Positions 7,582-16,405 of a DNA stretch of 64,000 bases are shown one piece after another (within the stretch, counting starts at the first letter, position 1; the number at the start of each line of letters is the position of its first letter). The stretch spans positions 6,262,001 to 6,326,000 of the forward strand of contig NZ_CP109090.1 of NCBI RefSeq assembly GCF_035917575.1, in the 5' to 3' direction. The notes under the pieces were generated by a model. That model had not been told where the DNA came from and did not search any database. It saw nothing but the letters and a program-made list of their open reading frames with translations. A program made the translations under genes and the position numbers. Origin of the DNA: Streptomyces sp. NBC_01788 (GTDB taxonomy: Bacteria > Actinomycetota > Actinomycetes > Streptomycetales > Streptomycetaceae).

Positions 7582-9324
7582 ATGGCCAAGCAGAGCGTCG
7601 CAGAGCAGTTCGTCGACATCCTCGTCCGCGCCGGAGTCAAACGCCTGTACGGCGTGGTCGGGGACAGCCTGAACCCGGTCGTCGACGCGGTCCGCCGCAA
7701 CGCCGCCATCGACTGGATCCACGTCCGCCACGAGGAGACCGCCGCCTTCGCGGCCGGCGCCGAGGCCCAGATCACGGGACATCTGACGGCCTGCGCCGGC
7801 TCCTGCGGGCCCGGCAACCTGCACCTGATCAACGGCCTGTACGACGCCCACCGCTCCATGGCCCCGGTCCTCGCCCTCGCCTCGCACATCCCCTCCGGCG
7901 AGATCGGCCTCGGCTACTTCCAGGAGACCCACCCCGACCGGCTGTTCGCCGATTGCAGCCACTACAGCGAACTGATCTCCAACCCCAAGCAGATGCCCCG
8001 GCTGCTCCAGACGGCCATCCAGAACGCGGTGGGGCGCCGCGGCGTCAGCGTGGTGGCACTGCCCGGCGACATCGCCGCCGAGCCCGCGCCCGAACGGGCC
8101 GCCGAGACCGCCATCGTCACCTCCCGGCCCACCGTCCGGCCCGGCGACGCCGAGATCGACCGGCTCGTCGAGATGATCGACGAGGCCGACCGGATCACCC
8201 TCTTCTGCGGCAGCGGCACGGCGGGCGCGCACGCCGAGGTGATGGAGTTCGCCGAGCGCATCAAGTCCCCGGTCGGGCACGCGCTGCGCGGCAAGGAGTT
8301 CATCCAGTACGACAACCCGTACGACGTCGGCATGAGCGGACTGCTCGGCTACGGCGCCGCCTACGAGGCCACCCACGAGTGCGACCTGCTGATCCTGCTC
8401 GGCACGGACTTCCCGTACAACGCCTTCCTGCCCACCGATGTGAAGATCGCCCAGGTCGACGTCCGGCCGGAGAACCTCGGCCGCCGTTCCCGCCTCGACC
8501 TCGCGGTGTGGGGCGATGTGAAGGAGACCCTGCGCTGCCTCGTGCCGAGGGTGCGGGTCAAGGCCGACCGGCGTTTTCTGGACCGGATGCTGAAGAAGCA
8601 CGCGGACGCGCTGGAGGGGGTCGTCAAGGCGTACACGAGGAAGGTGGACAAGCACGTCCCGATCCACCCCGAGTACGTGGCCGCTGTCCTGGACGAAGTG
8701 GCCGACGACGACGCCGTGTTCACCATCGACACCGGCATGTGCAATGTCTGGGGCGCCCGCTACATCTCGCCCAACGGGCGCCGCCGCGTCATCGGTTCCT
8801 TCTCGCACGGCTCGATGGCCAACGCGCTGCCGATGGCGATCGGCGCGCAGTTCACCGACCGCCGCCGCCAGGTCGTGTCCATGTCCGGGGACGGCGGATT
8901 CGCCATGCTGATGGGCGACTTCCTGACCCTGGTGCAGTACGACCTGCCCGTGAAGGTCGTCCTGTTCAACAACTCCTCCTTGGGCATGGTGGAGTTGGAG
9001 ATGATGGTGGCGGGCCTGCCCTCCTACGGGACGGCCATGAAAAACCCCGACTTCGCCGCCGTCGCCCGCGCCTGCGGCGCCCACGGCGTCCGGGTGGAGA
9101 AGCCGAAGCATCTCGCGGGCGCCCTGAAGGAGGCATTCAGCCACAAGGGCCCCGCCCTCGTGGACGTCGTCACCGACCCCAACGCCCTGTCGATCCCGCC
9201 GAAGATCAGGGCCGAGATGGTGACCGGGTTCGCACTGTCGGCCTCGAAGATGGTCCTGGACGGAGGCGTCGGCCGCATGGTGCAGATGGCCCGCTCCAAC
9301 CTGCGCAACATGCCCCGGCCATAG
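7582..9324 (+). CDS. poxB: Pyruvate dehydrogenase (quinone) / pyruvate oxidase
   Basis: 580 residues, thiamine-diphosphate and FAD dependent. Oxidises pyruvate to acetate and CO2, passing electrons to membrane quinone. The three-domain layout is clear: N-terminal PYR domain with the ThDP-activating glutamate in VRHEETAAFAA, a central FAD domain (LFCGSGTAGAHAEVMEFAE to about 350), and a PP domain with the metal-ThDP motif GDGGFAMLMGDF starting at G436 and ending VLFNNSSLGM. Length is normal for PoxB. The Met at 7582 follows GCCCGAGAGCC. It is monocistronic, with an inverted repeat 90 bp downstream. Acetolactate synthase and Gcl are related, but the VRHEE and EMMVAGLPSYGT segments fit PoxB best. 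Confidence 0.93.
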   Translation: MAKQSVAEQFVDILVRAGVKRLYGVVGDSLNPVVDAVRRNAAIDWIHVRHEETAAFAAGAEAQITGHLTACAGSCGPGNLHLINGLYDAHRSMAPVLALASHIPSGEIGLGYFQETHPDRLFADCSHYSELISNPKQMPRLLQTAIQNAVGRRGVSVVALPGDIAAEPAPERAAETAIVTSRPTVRPGDAEIDRLVEMIDEADRITLFCGSGTAGAHAEVMEFAERIKSPVGHALRGKEFIQYDNPYDVGMSGLLGYGAAYEATHECDLLILLGTDFPYNAFLPTDVKIAQVDVRPENLGRRSRLDLAVWGDVKETLRCLVPRVRVKADRRFLDRMLKKHADALEGVVKAYTRKVDKHVPIHPEYVAAVLDEVADDDAVFTIDTGMCNVWGARYISPNGRRRVIGSFSHGSMANALPMAIGAQFTDRRRQVVSMSGDGGFAMLMGDFLTLVQYDLPVKVVLFNNSSLGMVELEMMVAGLPSYGTAMKNPDFAAVARACGAHGVRVEKPKHLAGALKEAFSHKGPALVDVVTDPNALSIPPKIRAEMVTGFALSASKMVLDGGVGRMVQMARSNLRNMPRP

Positions 9325-9416
9325 TGAGCTGCCGCGTCGCGCCGGCCACCGCACTGACCGAAACCGAGGCGCCGTACGAAAGCGTCGTACTTCGGCCAAG
9401 TTCCACTGGGGTTGTC

Positions 9417-9441
9417 CGAACGCCCGGGCATCGGGCATTCG
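9417..9441. promoter_or_regulatory. Inverted repeat upstream of the HATPase gene
   Basis: Arms CGAACGCCCG (9417-9426) and CGGGCATTCG (9432-9441) pair with one mismatch around GGCAT. It lies 90 bp upstream of the HATPase start and 90 bp downstream of poxB, so it could be an operator or the poxB terminator. A second short inverted repeat (GTACG/CGTAC) is at about 9374-9390. Confidence 0.35.
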
Positions 9442-9530
9442 GCATGACTGACGTGTGCTCCATGGGGCATGGATCTCCGTGAACGTGTTCGAACCGTAGG
9501 GGAACCGACATCGGCACGCGGACGGGGGAC

Positions 9531-10025
9531 ATGGAGACGCAGGCGCGAGGGGGCGGTCCCGCCATGGTCGGGGCCTCCTCGGCTCGGACGGCGGAGGAAC
9601 AGACGGAAAGAGCGGCGGGCGGCTTACCCGGCCGGCCCGCGCCGCCCCAGCTCAGGTGCAGGCTGGGACGGGCCGATCTCAAGGCGGTGCCCGAGGCGCG
9701 ACGGGCGCTGCGCGCACTGCTGCGCCACTGGGGCGGGCCGGGCACGTCGGACGTCGCGGAACTGCTCACCAGCGAGCTGGTCACCAACGCGCTCGTCCAC
9801 ACCGACGCCGACGCGGTCCTCACGGCCACCGTGTCCACGCACGGACTGCGCGTGGAGGTACGGGACTTCGTCGCCCGACGGCCTCGGCCCCGGGCCCAGG
9901 GGACGGGCGAGAGCACCGGCGGGCGTGGCCTGGTCCTGGTGCAGTCCCTCGCGGACACATGGGGCGTGTGCATGCACGGCGTCGGAAAGTCCGTCTGGTT
10001 CGAACTGGGCGCCCAGGCCGCGTGA
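9531..10025 (+). CDS. RsbW-like ATP-binding (HATPase_c) regulatory protein
   Basis: 164 residues. After a ~45-residue disordered start comes a single GHKL ATPase domain: N-box ELLTSELVTNALVHT, a D-containing G1 region (LRVEVRDFVARR) and the glycine loop GESTGGRGLVLVQSLADTWG. Streptomycetes have dozens of such stand-alone kinase-like domains. Some are anti-sigma factors, most have unknown partners, and no sigma or anti-anti-sigma gene lies next to it here. ATG 9531 follows GACGGGGGAC; an internal Met at 9564 could also serve. A strong hairpin follows directly. Confidence 0.85.
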   Translation: METQARGGGPAMVGASSARTAEEQTERAAGGLPGRPAPPQLRCRLGRADLKAVPEARRALRALLRHWGGPGTSDVAELLTSELVTNALVHTDADAVLTATVSTHGLRVEVRDFVARRPRPRAQGTGESTGGRGLVLVQSLADTWGVCMHGVGKSVWFELGAQAA

Positions 10026-10026
10026 A

Positions 10027-10065
10027 ACGGGTGGGGCGCGGCCCGCACGGCCGCGCCCCACCCGT
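10027..10065. terminator. Bidirectional terminator between convergent genes
   Basis: Perfect 17-bp stem (10027-10043 with 10049-10065) and a 5-nt CGCAC loop, directly after the HATPase stop and 23 bp before the stop of the convergent DUF2637 gene. No U-tract, as is usual in Streptomyces. Confidence 0.85.
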
Positions 10066-10087
10066 CACCGGTCGGATCGACCGGCTC

Positions 10088-11125
10088 CTAGCCGAACTGC
10101 TGCTCCAGGTCCTTGAGCTTGCGCTCCAGGGAGTCGAGACGCGGCAAAGCCATTGTGTCGTCCTCCGCGGTGAGGTCGACGGCGCCGCTCTCGGAACCCT
10201 TGCGGACGGGCTGCAGGGACGGGCGCGTGAGCGCCGGAAGCTCCGCCGCCGCTATGGCAGGCTCCGTGGTGACCTGGCTGGAGCCGCGCTCCAGGGCCTG
10301 CTGCTCCGTCTGCCGGCCGCCGCGCCCGACGAAGCCGCGGTGGCCCCGGCTGAGCGCCTTCAGCTGCGCCCGCTCCATGCGCTCCTGCTCGCGCCGCAGT
10401 CGCCGGTTCTCCGTCTTCTGGCGCTCGTCCTCGCGCACCTCTTCGACCGCCTCGTCCAGGCTGCGCACGCCCTCCAGGAGCATCAGCGACCAGGCCTTGT
10501 AGGTCTCACGCGGCGCCCGCAGCCAGCGCACCATGCGGATCTGCGGCAGGGGGCGCGGCACCAGACCCTGCTCGCGCAGGGCGGCCCGGCGGGTCTGCTT
10601 CAGCGCGCGGTCGAACAGGACCGCGGCCGAGAGCGACATGCCCGCGAAGAAGTGCGGCGCCCCCGCGTGGTCGAGGCCCCTGGGCGCGTGCACCCAGTTG
10701 AACCAGGCCGCGGCGGCGGCGAACATCCACACGAGTATCCGGGAGCCGAGCGCCGCGTCACCGTGGCTGGCCTCGCGCACCGCGAGCACGGAACAGAACA
10801 TCGCCGCGCCGTCCAGGCCGAACGGCACGAGGTACTGCCAGCCGCCACTCAGGCCGAGGTTCTGCTCGCCGAAGCCGACCAGGCCGTGGAAGGAGAGCGC
10901 GGCGGCCACCGCCGCACAGCAGAACAGCAGTACGTAGGAGGCCGTGCCGTAGACGGCCTCCTTGCGCCTGCGGCGCTCCTCGCTGCGCTCCCACGAGTCG
11001 TCCGCGCTCGCGTTCTCCCCGGAGGAGCGCTTGCCGCGCACGAGCACCGCAACCGCCGTCAGCACGCCCAGGAGCAGCACGGCGCCCGGAAGCAGCCAAT
11101 TCAGCGATATGTCGGTCAGTCTCAT
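10088..11125 (-). CDS. DUF2637 membrane protein (SpdB-like)
   Basis: 345 residues from ATG 11123-11125 with AAGGGACCCCAG upstream. An N-terminal helix (WLLPGAVLLLGVLTAVAVLV) is followed by a charged segment and three more helices (SYVLLFCCAAVAAALSFHGL; VPFGLDGAAMFCSVLAV; ILVWMFAAAAAWFNWVHA), which is the DUF2637 signature found in streptomycete plasmid-spread proteins and in chromosomal homologues. The C-terminal third is a charged coiled coil (about 215-275, RQKTENRRLRREQERMERAQ), then a low-complexity tail ending in a second short coil (LERKLKDLEQQFG). Chromosomal members have no established role. Confidence 0.85.
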   Translation of the reverse strand: MRLTDISLNWLLPGAVLLLGVLTAVAVLVRGKRSSGENASADDSWERSEERRRRKEAVYGTASYVLLFCCAAVAAALSFHGLVGFGEQNLGLSGGWQYLVPFGLDGAAMFCSVLAVREASHGDAALGSRILVWMFAAAAAWFNWVHAPRGLDHAGAPHFFAGMSLSAAVLFDRALKQTRRAALREQGLVPRPLPQIRMVRWLRAPRETYKAWSLMLLEGVRSLDEAVEEVREDERQKTENRRLRREQERMERAQLKALSRGHRGFVGRGGRQTEQQALERGSSQVTTEPAIAAAELPALTRPSLQPVRKGSESGAVDLTAEDDTMALPRLDSLERKLKDLEQQFG

Positions 11126-11452
11126 CTGGGGTCCCTTGCATTGGGATAGGGCGTAACGCCCGCCATAGTGACCCAATCCCATCGGCCCTCAGGGGTTTTC
11201 GGGGCAAGAGGCCGCCAAGGAGGTGCAAGGGGATGCCCGGGGCGGCGTTCTGCTCGAACTGCCGCTTGAGGGGCGGGAGTTGAGTTCGAATAAGACTACC
11301 CATACGGATGGTTCCGCGGATAGTTCCCGCGGCAGGTGAGGATTTTGTGAATCACCTGTGACCTTGTGGGTGTCCCAGTCGCAGGTGATCTTACGCGATC
11401 GCGGTGGGTCCTTCGGACCGCAGGGGCCGGTTCGTCCCGGTGTGACGGTGGT
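11126..11452. promoter_or_regulatory. Intergenic region with three CAGGTGA half-sites
   Basis: Between the DUF2637 start and the FhuF-like stop. It holds CAGGTGA at 11333-11339, TCACCTG at 11352-11358 (together an inverted pair with a 12-bp gap) and CAGGTGA again at 11382-11388. On the minus strand, closer to the DUF2637 gene, a GGAAC sits 16 bp before CGTATG, resembling an ECF sigma promoter. The half-sites would lie upstream of that promoter. No further gene is visible. Confidence 0.4.
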
Positions 11453-12316
11453 TCAGCCCGCGGCGGCGGCCGTCAGTTTGGCGATCCGGTCCGCGTCGCG
11501 GGTGCGCGGGCAGGTGACGCAGAGGTCCTCGGGGCGCACGGTGTAGAACATGCAGCAGCTCGCCCGGTCGCGGGTGGGCTGGGGGTACCCCCTGCTCGAA
11601 GAGCTTGGGGGAGACTCGCCGTCCGGCCCGGTCAGCTCCCGGAAGGCGGCGGAGCCGACGTACGGCCGGGTCGCTCCCGGCAGCAGCAGTTCCAGTTCGC
11701 GCATCGCCCGCCGCTGCTCGCCGAGCAGATGGGCGACGTACCAGAGACCCTCGACGATCTCGTCGGTCGCCATGCCCCACAGGGCGCGCCCGCGTCGGCG
11801 CATGCGGGGGCCGAACCCGGTCAGCACGGGCTCCAGGTGCTCGGCGACGGCCGCGCGCAGTTCGGCCCGCAGCGCCTCCTCGTCGGGCACGACGCGCGCG
11901 CCGGGCAGCGAGGCCGCCGGGTCGCCCGGCAGGCAGGCGAAGGCGGTGGGACGTACGGCCATGCGGCCGGCGGTCCGGTCGTAGGAGACGTGGGTCACGG
12001 GGAGACGGGGCACCCGGCGGTGCAGGAACCACGGCACGGTGAACAGCAGGCAGGCGGGCCAGGCGTAGCGGTGCAGTCCGAAGGTCGCCACGACGTCCGG
12101 GCGGGCGGGTGTGCCGTAGTCGCGCAGCACCTGGGCGTCGTCCCAGGCCAGGAAGGCGTCCAGGCCGGTCCCGCCCGCCGCGAGGGAGGCGGCCGGGGTC
12201 CAGCCGCCGCCGTCCGGGACGGGCTCGCCGGGGCCGGGCTCCGTCACCGTGAGGCCGGGGAAGACCTCGGTGAGGCGGTCGTAGGCGTCCGCCACGGCCG
12301 AAGGGGGCACAGGCAT
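11453..12316 (-). CDS. FhuF-like (2Fe-2S) ferric-siderophore reductase
   Basis: 287 residues. The C-terminus carries the FhuF-type iron-sulfur ligand set C-C-x10-C-x2-C (CCMFYTVRPEDLCVTC). FhuF releases iron from ferric siderophores in the cytoplasm by reduction. The N-terminal ~200 residues show the usual poorly conserved FhuF domain (WPACLLFTVPWFLHRRVP). Just before the cluster, GESPPSSSSRGYPQ is encoded by a short palindromic repeat that looks inserted in frame. The gene is preceded by a good DmdR/DtxR iron box 28 bp upstream of the start, so iron repression is expected. It is divergent from the GntR gene. Confidence 0.85.
   Translation of the reverse strand: MPVPPSAVADAYDRLTEVFPGLTVTEPGPGEPVPDGGGWTPAASLAAGGTGLDAFLAWDDAQVLRDYGTPARPDVVATFGLHRYAWPACLLFTVPWFLHRRVPRLPVTHVSYDRTAGRMAVRPTAFACLPGDPAASLPGARVVPDEEALRAELRAAVAEHLEPVLTGFGPRMRRRGRALWGMATDEIVEGLWYVAHLLGEQRRAMRELELLLPGATRPYVGSAAFRELTGPDGESPPSSSSRGYPQPTRDRASCCMFYTVRPEDLCVTCPRTRDADRIAKLTAAAAG
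11581..11613. repeat. Short palindromic repeat, in frame in the FhuF-like gene
   Basis: GGGGGTACCCCC (11581-11592) is followed by TGCTCGAAGAGC and TTGGGGGAG. The block CCCCCTGCTCGAAGAGC recurs with few changes at 14945-14970 in the PucR gene. The insert adds about ten residues without disturbing the frame. Confidence 0.7.
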
Positions 12317-12343
12317 GCCGGATCCACCGTTTTCACATCGACT

Positions 12344-12362
12344 GCAGGTAAGGCTTACCTTA
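12344..12362. promoter_or_regulatory. DmdR/DtxR-type iron box
   Basis: GCAGGTAAGGCTTACCTTA, a near-perfect palindrome around AGGTAAG-CTTACCT, matches the 19-bp actinobacterial iron-box consensus (TTAGGTTAGGCTAACCTAA) at 14 of 19 positions. It lies 28 bp upstream of the FhuF-like start, where binding of an iron-loaded DmdR would block transcription. It is ~120 bp from the divergent GntR gene, which has its own possible promoter (TTGACG near 12409). Confidence 0.85.
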
Positions 12363-12480
12363 CTTCACTCAATCGAAATGTGAAGCCTTGGCCTACAGTG
12401 CCTAAGGTGCTTGACGGCTGGTCGACAACCCGCCGTAATGACCACAAGCACCTCAAGCACCCCAAGCCCGGAGGAGAACC

Positions 12481-13329
12481 GTGAAGCAGGGCGCGCAGGA
12501 CTCCACCGGCATCCGGACCCCCGGGGCCGGCGGGAGCGCCGTGCCGCGTGTGCCGTGCCAGCCGCAGGCCGGGGACCTGCGGCGCGAGCAGGGAGCCGCT
12601 GATCCGTGGCGAAAGCAGGAGGCCACGGCTGCCGCGGACCGCCCGGCGGAGGGCGTCCGCGGCGAGCACACGCACGGCGAAGCGCCCGTGCCGAGCCCCC
12701 GGCCCCTGGTGCGGCGCTCCTCCGTGCGCGGTCAGATCCTGCAGGCCCTGCGCACTGCCCTGGTGGCGGGGGAACTGAAACCCGGCGAGGTCTACTCGGC
12801 GCCCGCGCTCGGCGAGCGGTTCGGGGTGTCCGCGACCCCCGTGCGCGAGGCGATGCAGCAACTCACGCTGGAGGGCGCCGTCGAGGTCGTGCCCAACCGC
12901 GGCTTCCGGGTGGTCGAGCGAGGCGGCCGCGAGCTCGCCGAACTGGCCGAGGTGCGGGCCCTGCTGGAGGTGCCGGTGATGCTGCGGCTGGCCCGCCGCG
13001 TGCCCGTCGAGCGCTGGGCCGAGCTGCGGCCGCTCGCCGAGGCCACCGTGCGGGCCGCGTCCTCCGGCTGCCGGGCGACCTACGCCGAGGCCGACCGCGC
13101 CTTCCACCGCGCGGTGCTGTCCCTCTCCGGGAACGAGCAGCTCGTCCAGATCGCCGATGACCTGCACCGCCGCGCGCAGTGGCCGCTCGTCGGCGGCGCC
13201 GTCCGCCCGGCCCGCGCCGACCTGCTCGCCGACGCGGCCGAACACACCGCCCTCCTCGACGCCCTCGTCGCCCGCGACGTGGAAGTGGTCCGCAGCCTGG
13301 CCACCGAGCACTTCGCAGGAGCGGACTAG
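12481..13329 (+). CDS. GntR-family (FCD type) transcriptional regulator
   Basis: 282 residues from a GTG with a strong GGAGGAGAACC ribosome site. The first ~75 residues are an unusual Gly/Ala/Arg-rich extension. The GntR winged helix covers about 78-145 (SVRGQILQALRTALVAGELK, then FGVSATPVREAMQQLTLEGA). The C-terminal FCD-type helical domain follows (LAELAEVRALLEVPVMLRLA ... EADRAFHRAVLSLSGNEQL). FCD regulators bind organic acids or metals; the Asp/His ligand pattern (D..H) is visible in ADRAFHRAV. The effector is not known. A hairpin separates it from the convergent TPR-like gene. Confidence 0.9.
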   Translation: MKQGAQDSTGIRTPGAGGSAVPRVPCQPQAGDLRREQGAADPWRKQEATAAADRPAEGVRGEHTHGEAPVPSPRPLVRRSSVRGQILQALRTALVAGELKPGEVYSAPALGERFGVSATPVREAMQQLTLEGAVEVVPNRGFRVVERGGRELAELAEVRALLEVPVMLRLARRVPVERWAELRPLAEATVRAASSGCRATYAEADRAFHRAVLSLSGNEQLVQIADDLHRRAQWPLVGGAVRPARADLLADAAEHTALLDALVARDVEVVRSLATEHFAGAD

Positions 13330-13366
13330 CGGACCAGCGGACCAGCGGACGCGCGGACCGAAGGGT

Positions 13367-13386
13367 GCGGGCCGTGCGCGGCCCGC
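13367..13386. terminator. Hairpin between convergent genes
   Basis: GCGGGCCG-TGCG-CGGCCCGC, 8-bp stem with a 4-nt loop, followed by TTCC. Just upstream, 13322-13349 holds three copies of an AGCGGACC-like 9-mer. Confidence 0.6.
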
Positions 13387-13393
13387 TTCCCGC

Positions 13394-14182
13394 TCAGACC
13401 GTCGCCGCCCCCGGTGCCGGTGGGGCTGGTGCCAGTTGGTGGGCCAGCCAGGTCGGTACGCCGCCCAGGAGACGGAACAGGCGGCGGGCCTCCTCGCGCA
13501 GGCGGGACGCCTCCGGTTCGGTTTCCGTGTCGGACAGGGAGACCAGGGCCGGCGCGGTGCCGACGAGGTAGCCCAGTTCCTCGCTGAGGCGGAGCGACTC
13601 GGCGAAGCCGTTCCGGGCCTCGGCCAACTCGCCCTCCCGCAGCGCCAGTCCGGCCAGATGGCGCCAGGTGAAGGAGAGCAGCAGCGGATCGCCGTGCGCG
13701 ATCGCGCCCGCGTGCGCGCGCCGGAAGGCGGCGTGCGCGGCCTGAGGGGACCGGGTGAGGTTCTCCGCGATCAGACCGCGCCGGAAGTCCAGCAGGGCCC
13801 GCCCCGGCACCCCGGGCGGCACCAGCGCCGCGGCCCGGCCGAGCGCCGACCGCGCCTCGTCCGCCCGGTCCCGTACGCCGTGCAGCGTGGCCGCGTAGGC
13901 AAGGTACCCGCGTTCACAAGCGGCCGCGCCCCGCTCCTCGTCGGTGTCGGCCAGCGCCTCCGCGGTGCGCAGCGCGTCCTCGGCCTCCTCCCAGCCCGCC
14001 TCGGTGTACAGGCAGCGTTCGACCAGCAGCGCCGTCCTCTGGAGCGCGGCGGCCGCGGTGGCCGACTGGAGCAGCGCCGCCGCGTCGGCCCAGCACGCGC
14101 GTGAGCGCAGCCGCCATACCGCGGTCTGGAGTGGATCGTCACCAGGGGTCGTTCCGTTACCAGACATGGCGGTATGCGCCAC
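13394..14182 (-). CDS. Tetratricopeptide-like helical protein, function unknown
   Basis: 262 residues from GTG 14180-14182, chosen because GGGGAGGGCAAC lies just upstream; the internal ATG at 14165-14167 has no such site. The sequence is a run of amphipathic helices with a TPR-like pattern (AALLQSATAAAALQRTALLV; AEDALRTAEALADTDEERGA; GELAEARNGFAESLRLSEEL). No catalytic motif or membrane segment is present. The C-terminus resembles the helical arrays found in streptomycete regulators, but no DNA-binding domain is attached. Downstream of PucR on the same strand with a 150-bp gap. Confidence 0.75.
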   Translation of the reverse strand: MAHTAMSGNGTTPGDDPLQTAVWRLRSRACWADAAALLQSATAAAALQRTALLVERCLYTEAGWEEAEDALRTAEALADTDEERGAAACERGYLAYAATLHGVRDRADEARSALGRAAALVPPGVPGRALLDFRRGLIAENLTRSPQAAHAAFRRAHAGAIAHGDPLLLSFTWRHLAGLALREGELAEARNGFAESLRLSEELGYLVGTAPALVSLSDTETEPEASRLREEARRLFRLLGGVPTWLAHQLAPAPPAPGAATV

Positions 14183-14333
14183 GTTGCCCTCCCCGAGCAC
14201 GCCATCGAGCCTTGAGTGGTGGCGGCATCTCAGCACGAAATCCGTGGCCCGGCCAAGAGGATGGGTGAAAAATTTCACAAAGTCGTGGGACGGAGGGGGC
14301 ACAGGTGGCGCGCCCCCCTCGTCCGCCGCGGCC

Positions 14334-16043
14334 TCAACTCATGCGCAGCGCCAGGAAGAAGTCCAGCTTGTCCTCCAGGCGGGACAGGTCACGGCCCGTC
14401 AACTGCTCGATACGCCCGACCCGGTAGCGCAGCGTGTTGACGTGCAGGTGGAGCCGGGTGGCGCAGCGGGTCCAGGAGCCGTCGCAGTCGAGGAAGGCCT
14501 CCAGGGTGGGGATCAGCTCGGCGCGGTGACGGCGGTCGTACTCCCGCAGCGGGTCAAGGAGTCGCGCGGTGAAGGCGCGGCGCACGTCGTCCGGGACGAA
14601 GGGCAGCAGCAGTACGTGGGAGGCCAGCTCCTGGTGCCCGGCCGCGCAGACGCGCCCCGGGCGCGCCGCCGCGACCCGCCGGGCGTGCCGGGCCTCCTCC
14701 AGTGCCCCGCGCAGCCCCTCGGCCGAGTGCACGGTCGCGCTGACGCCCAGGGTGAGCCGCCCGTCGCCGTCGAGTCCGGCCGACAGCGGGTCGCGTACGG
14801 CCTCCAGCAGCGCGTCGGCGAGGATCCCGGTCTCGGAGCCGTCGTGCTCGGTCGAGACGGCGGGGAGCGGTACGAGCGCGATCGCCTCGTCGTCCGTGTG
14901 GGCGACGGCTGTCCGGGCGGAGGGCTCGGCACTGCTCCCGTGCGTCCCCCTGCCCGAAGAGCCGGGGGGAGCGTCGACGAGGATCTCCTCAAGGAGCGCC
15001 TGGGCGATCCGCCCGCCCTCGCCCCGCCCGTCGTCCCACTCGACGCTCGCCACGATCACCTGCCAGTGCGGCGCCGCCCCGATACCGGGCAGCAGCACCG
15101 GCGCGGCCACCCTCAGCCGCGCGGCGACCTCCGCGGGCGGCGCGCCGGTCTGCACCAGCTCCAGCACCTCCTGGGCCAGGCGCCTGCGCACCGTGCGGGC
15201 GGCGTCGCGGCGGTCCCGTTCGACCGCGATGAGCTGGGTGACGCCCTGGAGCAGGTCCAGCCGCTCGTCGGGCCACTCGCCCGCGTCCGCCTCCACGGCC
15301 AGCAGCCAGTCCGACAGCACCGTCTCGCGCACGTCCGGAGCGGCCTGCGCGGATTGCGGCGAGCGGCCACCGCCGCGGATGGGGAACAGGGAGTACGTCG
15401 TCGGGCCCAGCGTCACCCGGTGCGGGCCGCGCCGGCCGGTGCGGGCGGCCGACAGGTGCTCGGCGGCGAGCCGGGCACACACGTCGGGGGCCAGCGCCGG
15501 ACCGGGCACCCTGGGCCCGGCGATGAGCCGGCCGGTGGGGGAGAGCAGCCAGGCCCGCAGGTCCAGGTCGGAGCCCAGCAGGTCGAGCACCACGTCCGGG
15601 CCGCCGCCCGCCGGGCCGGCCGTCATCATCCTGCGGTGCCGCTCCACCACGGCCGCGAGGTCACCGGCGCGCTCGCCGGACACCTGCCGCACGACGTGCT
15701 CGGTGATCGTCGCGAACGCCACCGACTCGTTCACCGCGAACAGCGGCAGCCCGTGCCGGGCGCAGGCCGCCACGAGGTCCTCGGGCACTGGCCCCAGCTC
15801 CGCCTCGCCCGCCGCCAGGGCGGCCACCCCGGCCCGTACCAGGATCCGTACGAACGGCTCGGAGTCGGCGGCGTCCCGGCGCCAGGCGAGCCCCGACAGC
15901 ACCAGCTCACCGCCGGAGAGGTAGCGGCTGGGATCGCGCAGGTCGGTGGTCATGACACCCCGGACGGTGCGGTCCAGCTCCTCCTCCCCGCCGAGCAGCT
16001 TCAGGCCCAGCGCATCGGTGTCCAGCAGTGCGCGCAGCCGCAT
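14334..16043 (-). CDS. PucR-family transcriptional regulator, probable regulator of purine catabolism
   Basis: 569 residues with the complete PucR layout: N-terminal PucR domain (MRLRALLDTDALGLKLLGGE ... SGLAWRRD), a long GGDEF-like middle and a C-terminal HTH_30 (HLHVNTLRYRVGRIEQLTG). PucR activates purine degradation in Bacillus. Here the gene is divergent from the xanthine dehydrogenase operon, so the same pathway is its likely target (inference). About residues 350-362 (DAPPGSSGRGTHG) are encoded by a short palindromic repeat that seems to have entered the coding region in frame. Confidence 0.9.
   Translation of the reverse strand: MRLRALLDTDALGLKLLGGEEELDRTVRGVMTTDLRDPSRYLSGGELVLSGLAWRRDAADSEPFVRILVRAGVAALAAGEAELGPVPEDLVAACARHGLPLFAVNESVAFATITEHVVRQVSGERAGDLAAVVERHRRMMTAGPAGGGPDVVLDLLGSDLDLRAWLLSPTGRLIAGPRVPGPALAPDVCARLAAEHLSAARTGRRGPHRVTLGPTTYSLFPIRGGGRSPQSAQAAPDVRETVLSDWLLAVEADAGEWPDERLDLLQGVTQLIAVERDRRDAARTVRRRLAQEVLELVQTGAPPAEVAARLRVAAPVLLPGIGAAPHWQVIVASVEWDDGRGEGGRIAQALLEEILVDAPPGSSGRGTHGSSAEPSARTAVAHTDDEAIALVPLPAVSTEHDGSETGILADALLEAVRDPLSAGLDGDGRLTLGVSATVHSAEGLRGALEEARHARRVAAARPGRVCAAGHQELASHVLLLPFVPDDVRRAFTARLLDPLREYDRRHRAELIPTLEAFLDCDGSWTRCATRLHLHVNTLRYRVGRIEQLTGRDLSRLEDKLDFFLALRMS
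14945..14970. repeat. Short palindromic repeat, in frame in the PucR gene
   Basis: CCCCCTGCCCGAAGAGC followed by CGGGGGGAG, closely matching the repeat at 11588-11613 (CCCCCTGCTCGAAGAGC, TTGGGGGAG). The arms can form a hairpin in the mRNA. Confidence 0.7.
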
Positions 16044-16405
16044 TCTCGTCGCCGCCGTTCTGTGTCTCGAAAAGTACGATGGATCATGTGGCGGGGGCCC
16101 GCCCGCGTGGCCGGGGCGACAGCTCCGCCAGGAGGTGAGGCCGCGTCCCCCCGGCCACCGCTGTTTCCAGGGGGAACGGAAGAGGTTTCTGAAGGCCTCG
16201 TTTCATACGAATCTACAAGATGCCCGCGCTGGCCAGCCAAACCCTTCATGGTTTCCGTGACTCACGGGCCGGAGCGGTGAACTGTGTACTGGTCCCACTC
16301 CGCGTAAAAGGGACAGGAACGAGCCGGGCCCGCCGCACACGGATTGGCTCAATCCGTACTCACGACGACTTGCGACGACTCAAGAGACGAAGAAGAGAGC
16401 CGGTC
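16044..16405. promoter_or_regulatory. Divergent control region pucR / xanthine dehydrogenase, with a 17-bp palindrome
   Basis: About 360 bp. The only striking element is the perfect inverted repeat CGGATTG-GCT-CAATCCG at 16340-16356, 50 bp upstream of the xanthine dehydrogenase ATG. It is a good candidate operator for PucR or another regulator of the operon. No gene is evident inside. Confidence 0.5.

Noticed and set aside
7534..9438. 634-codon leftward open frame
   Set aside because: Antisense to poxB, His/Asp/Val-rich shadow without domains.
9484..9510. GTTCGAACC resembling a tRNA T-arm
   Set aside because: No acceptor stem or anticodon arm can be built around it.
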